Below, piece after piece: positions 34,531-47,094 of a DNA stretch of 64,000 nt. How positions within the stretch are numbered: the stretch's first letter is position 1; each line of letters opens with the position of its first letter. A program made the translations under genes and the position numbers. A model generated the notes under the pieces. That model was not told where the DNA came from, did no database searches, and saw only the letters and a list, made by a program, of their open reading frames with translations. Source of the DNA: Hofstenia miamia (lineage: Eukaryota; Xenacoelomorpha; Acoela); contig SCFE01000062.1 in assembly GCA_004352715.1 (NCBI GenBank), forward strand, positions 1,867,743-1,931,742. Direction: 5' to 3'.

Positions 34531-37500
34531 GTAAGAAGTTAGTATTTTGACTGTATTAAGCTTGCTCTAAGTATCTACAATAATGATTAGCTGTTGATAG
34601 TTTTATCTTTGCAAGAGTGCTGTAAGTTACTAATGATTATTTGTATTATTACTTTAATAAAATTTATTGGAACACTTCGGAAATATTCATTCAATGTCTA
34701 TAGACGCATTACCTCTGTTTGTTGTCTAAAATTTGCAAATGAATAATGGTAACTTAATCTGAATTCATAAATTTAGCCCCAAATGCCTAATACAGCTTTC
34801 CTTGGAAAGGGCAATCTATATACTATAGCTATTAATTACTAGTTTCTTAAAGTTTGGCTTAGAGCTTAGGATCGGACCCTTGGATACAATGCAACAATGG
34901 AAATTAATACAATTTAAAGAAAATGTTTTAATGAGCCTAATTGTAACTACATTTTTATAATGAGATCAAGCCCCATTTAATGGAAATCACTTATCAAAAT
35001 ATTCCATGTTGAGAGAACTGTAGCCGAACATAAAGATGAATTAAGACAAAAGTCTACAAAGAATCCAAAAGCTTCAGTCATGAAGCAAGAGTTGACGCTA
35101 TCTGCAGCCTACGGGAGGCAGTAGCAGGGACGTTCACAAGTCATCTTTTCGGCACTCGTTACCCACATGATCTGATATTTCACTGGCACGTGAACAATAG
35201 ATCTGTAGATGACCGCAAAAATCTATATATCATTCACAATGATTCAAAGAAAAAAACGCAAATGATTGAAACACCAAATATAACAAAACTAAAGAATCAA
35301 CAATTAATGTAGCTCATCTAGAGTAACATGATTTTGCTGTAAAACGGAATTACCTACAACACGGGTCATCGTGGTTCAATCACGGATTGTTGTTGTTTTC
35401 TTGTTACTTGTGGTCAGCATTCGTCCTCCGAAACAGTAATTCTTCCTTCCAGTGACACGCATGACCCTTGAACAACTTTGGATAAAGCACTTTGTTAGAA
35501 GCCAAGAGTGACTCTTTGAATGAAAGAGTATCTGAAAAAAGCGAAATAATTCAAATCTGTATTTTCATAACTTCATTAGAAAAAGAACATTCTTTAGCGT
35601 GCCTTAAAATTTGCAACTGATATTTTTTAAAACGTGTATATGCTAAGAAGTGTACTGAATATTAGTTGTAGTTTTTCATTTGTTGCGCAAACAGGAATTC
35701 AATATTGCTAATATAAATATTAATTCAAGTAACAAAAGTTTTTGGAAACAAAAAGACAACGAAGACTACTTTTACATTATGATGGTTATAAATTTAGAAA
35801 GTAATGTAGTGAAATCAATTGTGCTTTTTTTACCACAGTTTTGAGCAAAGAGAATTTTATGATTTTACAAAATTATTGCATCTTTACTGCTACTATTTAA
35901 TCTCCAACACATCAACATCCTCTTACTAGTACTAAATTCAAATTTATATGTATATATACACGAAAGGAAACTTTATGCTTAACTATGTGAAGCATATATC
36001 AACATTTTAAAAAAACAAAATATGAATGCTTCAAAGAATCCGATTATAGGTTAATTTGTCTATTTCGTAATTTTACACAAAATTTTGCGCAAACAACAAG
36101 GTCTATTCTAGAAATCGGTTTGAAAATGACTTTTTCAAAGTTATCCTATTTTCAACAAATCGACAAGATGATTATAAATTATGATTGCTATAATTGCAAA
36201 CATTTTCCAAAAATTTAGGAGATACAATACACAGATAATATTGTTGATTGTCTGGAAGTTCATAAACTTTGAAACCATTTTGTTGCATTTATCAAGGTAA
36301 AATTTAAGGGTAACTTAAAAAAATTGAAATTGATGGATTCAACTTTTCCTAAGTGCTTTATTTGGTTATTTTCTGGCTTGTACATTCAATTTTAATGATT
36401 ACTCAAAGAATAATAAAAATTGTATGCAATCTGTGTTCAATGGATGCTATGAATATTTCATTAATTCACAAAGGAGTGCTACGAATAATAATGAACTTAA
36501 GCTTTTTGTTTAATATATTCTTAAATAAATATTATAACTTGTTTTCAGTCTAGGGAGAGCATCGTTCTATTTTACGCGATGCTTACACACACAGCAATTC
36601 CCTGTAAACTAAAATGAGTTTGTGACTTGGGGGAGTGAACGTCTATAATGTAAAGAGATTATTGGAAGAAGTTTATTTCATACAAAAAGTCAATTTTAAG
36701 AATATTAATTTGAATATTCAGCTTTAATTTAGATCAATATTCCATTTGTATTTTAAAATATGGTAAAATTAAAATTTAATTAATCATTTGGTACTTTCAC
36801 ATTTTGCTCATTGTACAACATGATAACCACAGATTATTGGTTCGCTTTATGAACTTGATCTCAGAAATGATTTCTGTATATTTTGAAAATGTTGTTTGCT
36901 GGGGAAATCTAAATCTAATAACAATGTAAATAATGGAATTCATTGATTATTTAATTAATAAAATTTCTTGTCAAACAATGAATTGTTTCTTTCAATTGAA
37001 AACCTAAAATATTATGTTTTACTCATTTAAAGTAAATAGAAACTATTAGCTTGTGCTTAAAAAACTTTGGACACTTAATATTTTGATTTAAGGCATTAGT
37101 CAAAATAATGACAACATTTCTTAATGCTTAGTCAAGTTTTTATCGAACACTCGTACTTTAGGTTATAATTTATTACTATTTGATTAGAAACGCAAACATA
37201 TTTTTGGAGCTTAGAGATAAATGAATGTGTCCAACAGCGTCTGAACTTCAAAATTTCTTTGAACTTTGTAAAGGTAGAAGCGTAATCTCCTAATTTCTGG
37301 TATAAATTAATAATACAAAGTTAATTTAAATAATGTCAAGTTTAAATGAATGCATTCCCAATCGAAACCTGACGAATAAATTACCTTCCCTTCAATTTGT
37401 GTAGAAAGCCTCTACATAACAGTTGAAAAAGTAATAGCAATGAAAGAATGTTTGTGAAATTTACAGCGTGTTTTTTTACTTATATTTAATATGTTTGCAA

Positions 37501-37675
37501 AATTATAATATATCCATAATATGAATGAAAACTAAGCTTACAGTTTTGGTTTTTTTAATACGTTTTTCTCTACTTCTCAAGATCTTTAACAATAGCACGT
37601 TAGTGTAAAATCTGAGCGTATTAATGAATTTGCATTTGTGATTCATTAATCAAGTGCAAGAACGAAGGATATATA

Positions 37676-37713
<38 letters not shown>

Positions 37714-38219
37714 AACTTAATTCTGAGATTCCAAGTCTACAACAGAAGATTGATGATCTTAGTTCAACAAAATTGACTTGTATTACTATCGAAGCAAACA
37801 GAATTCTGCCATTGTAAATTAGGATCAATCTATAAAGGTTCGTGGGATAAATGAAAATGATGGCGATACTGCTACTACAAATGGTATGATCCATGACAAA
37901 GTGAAAATACAGCAGATGTTAAAATGAAAGTTAGAAGTCTTCGTACACATCGCTCTCATTCAAAATTGTCAATGAGCTTGAACAATGCATTGGGAATGCA
38001 ATGAGCTTGAAACGAGCTTTTTTAAAGACAACTAATTTATTGTTCTGCTTCTCCTATTATTTCATTCAATATATAAATATACATTTTTTGAATTTCTTAT
38101 AATCGTATTTATAAATCTTTTATTAAATGACTGAAGAAACAATGGAAGAAATTTTAATCTCATGTGCATTGCTATATTTTGCTTGCTTATACACTGCTCC
38201 AAATCTCTGTCAAAATATG
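34531..38219. other. Presumed intron or intergenic DNA; tRNA-like patch at 35310-35386
   Basis: No exon of suitable phase was found. At 35310-35321 TAGCTCATCTAG fits a pol III A box, and at 35373-35383 GGTTCAATCAC fits a B box and forms a T-arm-like CGTG/CACG stem. This may be a tRNA-derived SINE head. A (TA)n run lies at 37675-37709. Confidence 0.45.
37675..37709. repeat. (TA)n microsatellite
   Basis: TA run with one tatct interruption at its start. Confidence 0.95.
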
Positions 38220-38975
38220 GACATCACAAGTCACATTGTTAACATCATCGGCCAATACTGTTTTGTATTATGAGTGAACAAAGCTTATTGAGGAATTGAA
38301 TCACGCCTTCTTATGATAACTGTATTATTGATCACATTTCACTTATTTACAATGATGTAAAACTGCTGCACCCCATTGGTAAGTCAAAACAAGATTTGAA
38401 AACTAGTGCTTTTCTCTAAAGGATTTTTCAATGTAACATTTTTGCAGAAAGCGTTTGATTAAGTTCATTCTTTGTTCATAAACTATGCAGTGAGACATTT
38501 TCATCTATGTATTACATGAGAGAACTTGATGACAAAGTGGCTTAATTTGAAAGTGTCTTGCAAAACGCAATGAAATGTACTCGTGTTAAGTTTGTGGAAA
38601 ATTTCAATAGTGATACTCTTTGGATAACTCCTTCTATTAAGAACGCGATGAATAAGAGCGACGTACTTTATCACGAGGGAATGTGGATGTTATTTGAATA
38701 TTACACTGGAACAATTGACAAAGAAATATCAGAATCCAAAAGAAATTCGTTTCGATGTCTGTCAAGGATTTCTGTAAAATGGACTCTAAACGATATCGCA
38801 AATCTTCTTCAAAGCACTTTTTCAAACAATACTGAATTTGGTTACCTACTAGAATATAGTCGTGCCCATTCTCTTGTTCTTAACAAAATCAAATCAAAGC
38901 AAATGTTCATTACGTCTAGCCTTCTGAGTCACTTAGAAACTGCATCTAACATTAAGCTTTTAGGCATTACTTGAG
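38220..38975 (+). pseudogene. LINE endonuclease end plus RT remnant
   Basis: Decayed upstream sequence reads NCIIDHISLIYNDVKLLHPI followed by GKSKQD, compatible with the end of an APE-type endonuclease (the SDH region, damaged). The 138-codon frame at 38558-38974 contains LWITPSIKNAMNKSDVLYHE, the PWIT-xxI-xxxxxxRDxLY motif found between endonuclease and RT in Jockey/CR1-class LINEs. It then jumps to LVLNKIKSKQMFITSSLLSH and NIKLLGIT, the LNxxKSKxM and KxLGV blocks after the catalytic centre. The RT core including YADD is therefore deleted. The element ends about 500 bases before the first C2A exon. Confidence 0.75.
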
Positions 38976-39282
38976 ATGCATTAGAAATGAGTGTAATTAT
39001 CTTCAGATATAGAAATTTATTACAAATATTAGCCTGAAGATTTCGTAAGAAGTAATTGTGAAGTTGTTCTTTTCATGTTATGCCAACTCAATTGTTCCCC
39101 GATTTCCAACTTTTACATTATGAAATTTTAACCAGCTTCAACTAAAATATTGAACAGTTATTTACTTAAAAGTGATAAATGAATTTAAGTTTGTAAGAAT
39201 TCAAATGCATAATTTTGTTTGGGTTGCCTAAGAAATCTCAGTTGCTTGCTATAGGGTTCTGTGGGATCAGGATTGTCTTCGT

Positions 39283-39365
39283 CCTAGTCCCATTTAGTTC
39301 CGTTCCGATTCAGTCCTAGTCCCATCCCAGCCCCATGAAATTTTCAGGTCCCATAGTCCCATGAC
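39283..39365. repeat. C/T-rich phrase repeat (TCCCAT-like units)
   Basis: An irregular run of units such as cctagtcccat, gttccgttccgat, tcccatcccagccccat and caggtcccatagtcccat. The unit CTAGTCCCAT occurs twice here and once each near 6689 and 31902. It is a local low-complexity island of higher G+C. Origin unknown. Confidence 0.6.
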
Positions 39366-39475
39366 ATAACTTATATTTTGAACAATTGATCGGATTGCTT
39401 AAAATTTAAGAAATCGTTGAATTGTTTTCAGTTAAATTCAAATTGAGCATTGCAGTTGGTTACACTTTATTTTAG

Positions 39476-39647
39476 ATAAGCCCCCACTTGGAACAATTAA
39501 TCCTGATTTGTACACTGATGTTGATGATGGTGATATTGTTCCTCTTCCAGATGACCATCTAGGGAGACTCTGGTTCGCAATTAAATTCGATACAGAATCT
39601 GAAAAACTGCACATCGAAATTATTAAAATAAAAAATCTTCCAAGCAG
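39476..39647 (+). CDS. Synaptotagmin-like gene, C2A exon 1
   Basis: The exon lies between acceptor cactttattttag and donor caag-CAG|GTAACT. It has 2 + 168 + 2 bases, so entry is phase 1 and exit phase 2. It encodes KPPLGTINPDLYTDV, an acidic spacer (DDGDIVPLPDD), and then the start of a C2 domain: HLGRLWFAIKFDTESEKLHI and EIIKIKNLP. LGxLxFxxxYDxxxxxLxVxIxxAxxLP is the hallmark first two strands of synaptotagmin C2A, and the (L)GxINPDLY block resembles the pre-C2A linker of several synaptotagmins. In the family, C2 domains bind phospholipid and SNAREs, often with Ca2+, at secretory membranes. Codon S/R at the exit (AG|A) is completed by the next exon. Subtype is not assigned. Confidence 0.93.
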
Positions 39648-39807
39648 GTAACTACATTTCAACTGAATAAAATTGAAAGAGACAGGTCAATTTAATACAC
39701 ATAACTAATTTATTCATAATGCAAACTGTCAATGATAGTATTTCTAAATTAATATACACTCAACGATCTTTGAATATCTATATAGCTATGTACATATATA
39801 GTATATA

Positions 39808-39809
39808 TA

Positions 39810-39849
<40 letters not shown>
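39808..39849. repeat. (TA)n microsatellite
   Basis: TA run with one ttta interruption. Confidence 0.95.
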
Positions 39850-39851
<2 letters not shown>

Positions 39852-40532
39852 TAAAAAATTACAAATTAATAGTCCATGGTTGTTGAGTGCTTGTAACAAT
39901 TCTATTGAGTTTACTTATCAAGTTCAACTCGAACAATTGCTACGAAGGGGGAAAAAACATGTTGTGTTAATTAAACGTTATATTCTCAATTATACGATCT
40001 CATTTATCCTATTGGAAATATTAAAGGGGCACCCTAAAAACTATCTCTATAATTAATCATCCTATGTAAATTATAGTGAAAAAATCGAGTTCAGTGTAAA
40101 AAATTAATTTATTCCCAAACCAATATTGGTAAAATCCAAATAATTTAAATGAATTTACTTCAAAATCAGTGATGTAATAGGATTTTTAAAAACTTTTATT
40201 CTTAATGTTTCCAAATTTTCTGAATAAATTCGTACACAAAACTTAGAATAAACTAAATTTTTTACTGTGAGTTCCAATTTTTAACTTTTAATTACATAGC
40301 ATGTATATTTAAGGGAATAGGTTCACAGGAGCATAGGCTGAAAATTATATTTTTAATTAAAAAATTAGAAGAAAATTTGAATTCACAATGGCAAAATTGA
40401 GTTTAGTGATAAAAATCAAATCTATTGTATTCCTCATTGCAGAAATATTTTGTGAAGTTGAGTGCCCAACTCTTTTGACCCGCACTGTATATGGTGGCCT
40501 ATATATTCATACATTCATTAATTTATTTAATT

Positions 40533-40557
40533 AAATATATATATATATATATATATA
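40533..40557. repeat. (TA)n microsatellite
   Basis: Short TA run. Confidence 0.9.
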
Positions 40558-40929
40558 CAAAATTTTACTAATTCATATTCACTAGGAGAATTTCTAATGA
40601 AAATAAGCAATGTTAAATATATTAACACTTCTTATGCATTTTGCTCAACACACTTATGTTTAAGATATCCAATTGAAGTGGAACTTAATTGATTTTGAAT
40701 TATCTTAATTTCTATGCTTTTAGTTGGTGTCGGATTTAAATTAAACATCATTGTCAGGAAGTTTCTAATTTGATTATCATTGTGATAACTGTGATTTGCA
40801 TCCACGTTTCAAACTCTTGTGTTAATGAACCATATAACTCTGATTAGTTTGTGTATTTTTTCCCCTCCTATTTATTTAAGCAGCGTTGTCTATCACATCC
40901 CTGTTTTATTATGTCTTGATAACATCGTA

Positions 40930-41090
40930 AGAAGTTTACTTTGGAATGAATATTTAATACAAACTTTGAAGTTTCTGACACCTAAGGATGTATTTCTTCA
41001 TCCAAAAGAGGTTCGGTTAAGAAAATTAGTGGTACATAAAAGTATCGTTCAAAAGCATTCGTTCTCTCCTTCAGGCATCAAAATGAGAAA
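40930..41090 (+). repeat. Inverted-repeat arm, left
   Basis: The reverse complement of this block matches 43858-44012: both read ttttgatgcctgaagg.gag, aacgaatgcttttgaa.gata, ttatgtaccactaattttt, ctcttttggatgaagaaat and ttaaatatt.attccaaag. I see roughly 85-90% identity by eye. In this orientation it lies at the end of a 93-codon frame (40819-41100) with no domain I recognise, and the other arm is not open. It is a dispersed repeat, possibly the ends of a 3.1 kb element. Confidence 0.8.
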
Positions 41091-43857
41091 CCGTCGATAA
41101 AGTTAGCATAATCTAACTTGAGATCGCGCCAAAATATTTGATTACACCAGCCAATTAATGCAAATTTTCCAAGCAATTTTTAAAATGCATCCTCGAAATA
41201 TTTAATGATAAATTTCATATCTCATGAGACACTTTCTATAAATAATTAATTATTTATATATCGCTCTCTTCTTTGATATCCAAATTATTCGAAACGAAAA
41301 TTGAATTACTGAATAAGATATGAGAAGTCAGAAGAATTGTTATATTTCGGTGATCTGTGAAACACCTTGTTAATATAATATAGAGCGTCCGCCTTCCATT
41401 TACTTTGATATACTCTAATAAAAAACGCCAATTTTTACTGGCCATTTCATTAATTGTTTCTGTCTCAGCTCTATTTTAATATCCAACAGATTAGAAATGC
41501 CTTTAGACTATTGTTAAGTATATCACTTATATCACCTATTGATAAATGAATATGAGACATTCTAATTTATGAACTTTAATAAGAAAAAAACCATAAATTT
41601 TTTATATTGTAATAACAATTAAGCATGATATTTGAGCTTAAATAAATATAATTTTCAATACTTGAGACAAGAAAACCAAATTGATAATCCTTTTATCTCT
41701 ATAAGAATATTGCTTTCAACCAGCAAATTTCGTGATGTCCATTAAATGACAATTTTGTTTTCAACTAATGTTCCTTTTCATGGTGCTAGCCTTAAACAGT
41801 GTAGATTTCTGTGTTAGTATTTCACTTTGTATTAATTTTTATCGTTTAAATGTAGAAATTGGATAATGAAGACTAATTATGATTAAGTAGAATTGATTTT
41901 TGTATAAGTATTTTTCTTCAGCAAAAAGTTTGCGTTTACTCTTACAAAGGATTTAAACTATTGCTAAAATCCATTTTTAAATTTGACTACATGTAATATT
42001 TAATTTATTCTAGCAAATAAGAATAATAATTAAATTAGTTTACTTCTGTCCAAAATTGCATACATCAGTAAGCTGATTTTTCTTGTTACTTTTAATCTTT
42101 GGCCGTTTTTCAAATAAATTATGTTCTGTTATCTCTACAAGTGTTGCCTGATAGCTCAGTTGTTTGCTTCGTTTATCATTGTCTCATCTGTCTTGTAAGA
42201 TTGCAACGGTGACATTTCTTCATTGTAAGATGAAAAGCAATCTCTTATTTAAATTTGACAGCTGAAATGTATTATCACATATCAATAGACATTTATATCT
42301 GAAACTTTAAATTAGATTTATTATTAATTTATGAATTCCAAATCTCATCTATGGAATTTCTGGATTATTATTTCAAATAATTATTGAGGAAGTTTCTCAG
42401 CATTATATAATGTATTAAAGCTCTTCATTATTACTCGACTAATATTATTGAGAAAAACGCTGTTGCTTCTTGTTCTCAGATACCTTGCTTGACCATCTAT
42501 CATGACTGGTTTAATTTTATCCACTACCAAGTAATTTTAACAAAAATTATTTAACCAATAAAATGTCATAGCATTTGAACGTCTGAACATTTAGAACAGG
42601 TCATCTGTATGATATCAATTGACAGATTAAATTTTGATTATTTTGGGAAGTAATTAAGAAAAGGGGTTTGAACTAAGCTATCCAGGGTGACTTACTTAGA
42701 TTAACAAAGTCTTTGAATTTTCTGCGTAACTTACATGAATTGTCTATGGGTGTTGAAACTCAAATTTTGGAAAAGCTAGTGTTAAATGCTTATTACACAA
42801 TTTAGTAATAAAATTCAACACCAATGATCATTTTGACAAGTCTATCAGTACTGCATTTGAAAACCATAAAATCGAAGAATAATTACATTTTCGAAATATG
42901 AGATTTTTAACAAAAGCCTGCACTGGGTAGAAGTTATGCAAAATTTGAAGCATTCTACAAGTAATTTTAAGCTATTCGACAAAACTTCCTTGTTACTTAC
43001 CATAGTAAAAGACATTGAATTAAAATTGACATTTCAAACTAAAAGGTATTTACGGAAAAATAATTTCCAAAGCTAACAAAAACCCATAAGATATAAATAC
43101 TTTTTAACGAACCATAGAATCTTGTCATTACACACTTCTTATTTCCAATCTTAGCAACTTGCAGTGCAGTCATATATTTCTATTTCAAATATTGTACACA
43201 TACTGCTTGCTGGTTGTACAAGAATGTGTCTATAGCTTATCTGATTTTTTTGTATATAAACTTGTAACTATCTGTAATTTAATGGCGAAATTTGGATTGG
43301 TTTAACTGTCATAGGCGTGAATTTATTTTGGGACAAATTTTTCTATTAATACTAATTCCTTGGAGCACATGTCTCTAGTGAAATTCAAAATTCTTTTTCA
43401 AAATATTACTTAAAACCTCTTTAGGATGTCTGAAATTACAGGTGACGCGTTTGCATTTACTTTAAGTAAAGAGCCGCTGAATCTTTTTGCTAGAGACACA
43501 AAGGACGTAATTCAAATTTGCACCAGAAAACTTATAGCTGTTCGTTTATAAGACAATTCCTTGCAAATATATATTGTTTAAAATATCAAATGAATATTTG
43601 GCTAAATATTTAATCATTAAGTGAATACACATTGCTCATAAATTGGTAATTCTATTTTTTCATGATCACTTTATGATTTATGCAGAGCTTCAATGAGGTT
43701 GCCCTACTCATAGCAAATTCGTAGTCGCTATAGAATTGTAAAGTCAATAAGCAGATGGATTTGATGCTGAAAAAAAATATATTATAATAAATGATTCAAA
43801 CCTAGAATTATAAAATTTACTAGATTATGAATGACATTTATTTTTCTTAATAGGTAT
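41091..43857. other. Intronic DNA between inverted-repeat arms
   Basis: No transposase or RT remains. At 42149-42160 gatagctcagttg resembles a tRNA A box, without a clear B box. Confidence 0.5.
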
Positions 43858-44012
43858 ATTTTGATGCCTGAAGGGGAGAACGAATGCTTTTGAATGATAC
43901 ATTTATGTACCACTAATTTTTAACTGAATCTCTTTTGGATGAAGAAATGCAGCCCTAGGTGTCAGATACTTCAATGATTTTATTAAATATTGATTCCAAA
44001 GCAATCATTCAA
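43858..44012 (-). repeat. Inverted-repeat arm, right
   Basis: Partner of 40930-41090 in opposite orientation; see that entry for the matching words. Confidence 0.8.
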
Positions 44013-46862
44013 ATTTTAATAGTCTATAATTCCTTCATTAGCTATTGCTTGTTGATCAAGTGTGCGTAAAAGTCCATAAAGTCAAAATATTTTTATCTCT
44101 CAAAAAAAATTGCACAATTTGCTTAGACATAAAAAATTATGCTATTATTTAGTAGGTTTTTAAGGTAAAAAAAGTCAAGAATATTTTGATAAGTTAAAAT
44201 ATGGATAAAATCGGCTATTTAATTCTTCAAGACAAACTGGATTTTCTAATGCCATTCTTGAATAAAGTTGTTCACAGATTCGCAAACTCTCAACAAGCGA
44301 TCCCTCTTTTCTTTGAAAACTTCAAACATATTTTTTCATTTGAAAACAGCACTTTATGACACGTTTTAAGCAAACGTCCTTAGCTTAGCCCTAATTCTAC
44401 TGGGAATTTTTCAAAATCAATGATTGTTTCTCCAAATAATTTTTAACCGACTATAAATCACGAACTAATCAAGATATTGAAAATCTGAAAATACGACAAG
44501 ATAGGAAATTTTCTGCTCTTTCTTTTTTTGACATTAATGCACAAACTGGTGCTGTTCGGTTCAGGTGCGCCTGGTCGGGGCTCACACAGGTTTTCTTCAG
44601 AAAACAAAATATTTCAGGGTAAGAATTGGAAGAGGGCGAAATTTTCATTCCCAGGCCCGTCGTATTAGGTGTTCATTGCGGGCCCATATCTCGCAAATCT
44701 CGTCCCGTATTTTGAAAATAAACAATCTCATTGAAAATTTATATTCCTTAAAATAAAAAATAAAATGAAATACACATAAAACAAATCAACATAAATTGCA
44801 CAAGTTCTACTTCAGTTATGCTCTGGGCCGACATCTAGCTTCCATTTGCAGTCTGGATAAGGCCATCCATGCTAAAATCACTTTCGCTTTGAGCGTTGAC
44901 TATGGCTTACATTAAGTAAACCTTGGGTAGACTTGTTTGTTTTAGTGAATACTTCTGTGTGAAAAGCATATTAAATCTACATTGTTCGTGGTTTGAATTC
45001 TAGCAAAAATTTAAGATGAATTATCATTTTGCTTGACTACAAGGCAACATGTATTTATTGATTAAGTTTATTCTTTTAAACAATTATGCTTAAGCATTAA
45101 AAGAAGATAAGAATACGAACAGTATTGAGGATATCGGTTAACCAATTTTTATAAGGTCCCGTCCATTTCCAAGATTCTCATCGCTGTCCTGTTTTGGCTT
45201 AAAATGTCACTGTGCCCATCCCGTTTCCAATTCTGCGCAGGGTAGTTGTAGTTCCCAGGGATTAGACCACTTCATTATCTGATCACTAAGTGTGCAATGA
45301 ATTTGTATATTTTTGCGAAAAATCGGGTTTCTTATTAAAAAACGTCTTATTTGCATGTACTTCTGGTATAAGAAATCTACGTGATTGTATGGGCAGGCCT
45401 AACCTCATGGTTGTGTCAATGTAAGAGGCTTTCAATATTTCCTAACAGGCTTGGATACAAATCGATGTTTTACATAAAATTAACACAAGTATAAAGGTTA
45501 AGGTCGTCTCAATTTTTAGGTCAAAATAAGGTCAAAATTTGTGTGATTGTGGCATTGGAATTTTAAAAATTGAAATTATTAAAAATTATCACTATTAAAA
45601 CTATAATGAAGAATTAAATTTTTTTGGTTTAAAAAAACACTTCGTAGCCAAATTGCGTTAAATTTGTTTTCAGTTATGCGCGTAAATTTCCGAAACAATG
45701 GCATTGATGTTTTTTAGTAGTTATTTGAAAATTTGTGAAATTAAACGAATTTTCAGTATTTTAAATTTTCATCTCTATGAAGTCTAATTGGTCATTACTT
45801 TAAATTTCTGTCTGCGCAATTGCTTAAAATCAAACACCTAATCATCTCCCAGTTGTGCTAGAACTTGCAAAATTCCATAATGACTATAACCAAAATATAT
45901 CTACTTTCTGTAATTTAGAATTGTTAATCACATTCAGACGAAATTATTTTAGTTAGACATGAAAATCTATCCATTTTCCATTAAAATGTAAATATTAAAA
46001 TTTAAAGTAAAGCACCTCTGTGTGGACAATTGATTACAGTAAACTTTATTGTAGTACGTCTGCGCCAAATAAGCTTCTAAAATGCCTTCCTGAGCAATTA
46101 AAAAAGATTTAAGCTTTTCTCAATTTGTTCTAAAGAATTTATAGCCAAACTTAAAATGTTTTCTTAAAAGCAGTAACTTTCTAAAAGTATACTTCATTTC
46201 TCATGACATCTCCACTTGAGGTTGAGGTTACTTCAATCTTTAGCAGGCTTGCGCTCTTAAATAATATTATTGCTTATAGCAAATCCGTATTATTTTTAGA
46301 CTTGGTTAAAAGCAATTTTTTTAATATAATGCGCTCAATGAAGTACATTTCTGAGATAGATTTCACGTGTTTCAATTTTCAATGTTTTAGAAAGCTCCTG
46401 TTTATATTAGTGGAAATTGTGTGATTTTAAATTAAGATCTCCATATTAATGTTAGGAAAATATAGACCTTTATGGCTAATTTTGCTTCAATAAATCAGTG
46501 AATATGGATTTACAAACCTTTGCTTTGTTAAGTTCTTGTTTTTTTCTTTTATTCTAGTTTTACTCTAGTATTCAAAGGAGATATGACAAAAATGATTTGA
46601 TTTTAGTAAACTACAAAAAATTTGACCCCAAAAATTCAGTGCAAACTTTCCATTAGAAAGAAATTTAGGAACCTGATGATCAACCCGGTTGTTGTGATCC
46701 AAGACATTTGGTACCAAATATCGAAAAAGTGTTGTATTTGTGACCTCAAAGAAAAATAATTTACTCACTACTGTGGGGGACTTGCTGCCCTAACCAACCT
46801 AGAAAATTTGGGGGTGTGAAAAATTTTCATAGATGTTATAAATAAATAAATAAATAAATACA
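44013..46862. other. Intronic DNA, no gene seen
   Basis: A G+C-richer patch at 44555-44720 (ggtgcgcctggtcggggctcac...gcgggccc) has a 63-codon frame without known motifs. At 45160-45260 there are phrases like ggtcccgtccatttcc and catcccgtttcc, similar in style to the C/T-rich block at 39283. Confidence 0.5.
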
Positions 46863-47094
46863 TATATGTATATATATATANNNNNNNNNNNNNNNNNNNN
46901 NNNNNNNNNNNNNNNNNNNNNNNNNNNNNNNNNNNNNNNNNNNNNNNNNNNNNNNNNNNNNNNNNNNNNNNNNNNNNNNNNNNNNNNNNNNNNNNNNNNN
47001 NNNNNNNNNNNNNNNNNNNNNNNNNNNNNNNNNNNNNNNNNNNNNNNNNNNNNNNNNNNNNNNNNNNNNNNNNNTATATATATATATATATATA
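46863..47094. other. (TA)n tract with 194-base N gap
   Basis: A (AAAT)n-like run (aataaataaataaata) just before, TA repeats, Ns at 46881-47074, then TA repeats to 47094. Confidence 0.95.

Noticed and set aside
36310-36553. Frames near 36353 with a hydrophobic stretch followed by an Asn-rich region
   Set aside because: No start, splice pair or motif. Frames of this length are expected by chance at this base composition.
39438-39662. Minus-strand 74-codon frame
   Set aside because: Antisense shadow of C2A exon 1.
44565-44756. 63-codon Arg-rich frame in a G+C-richer patch
   Set aside because: No homologous motif or splice context; probably a repeat fragment.
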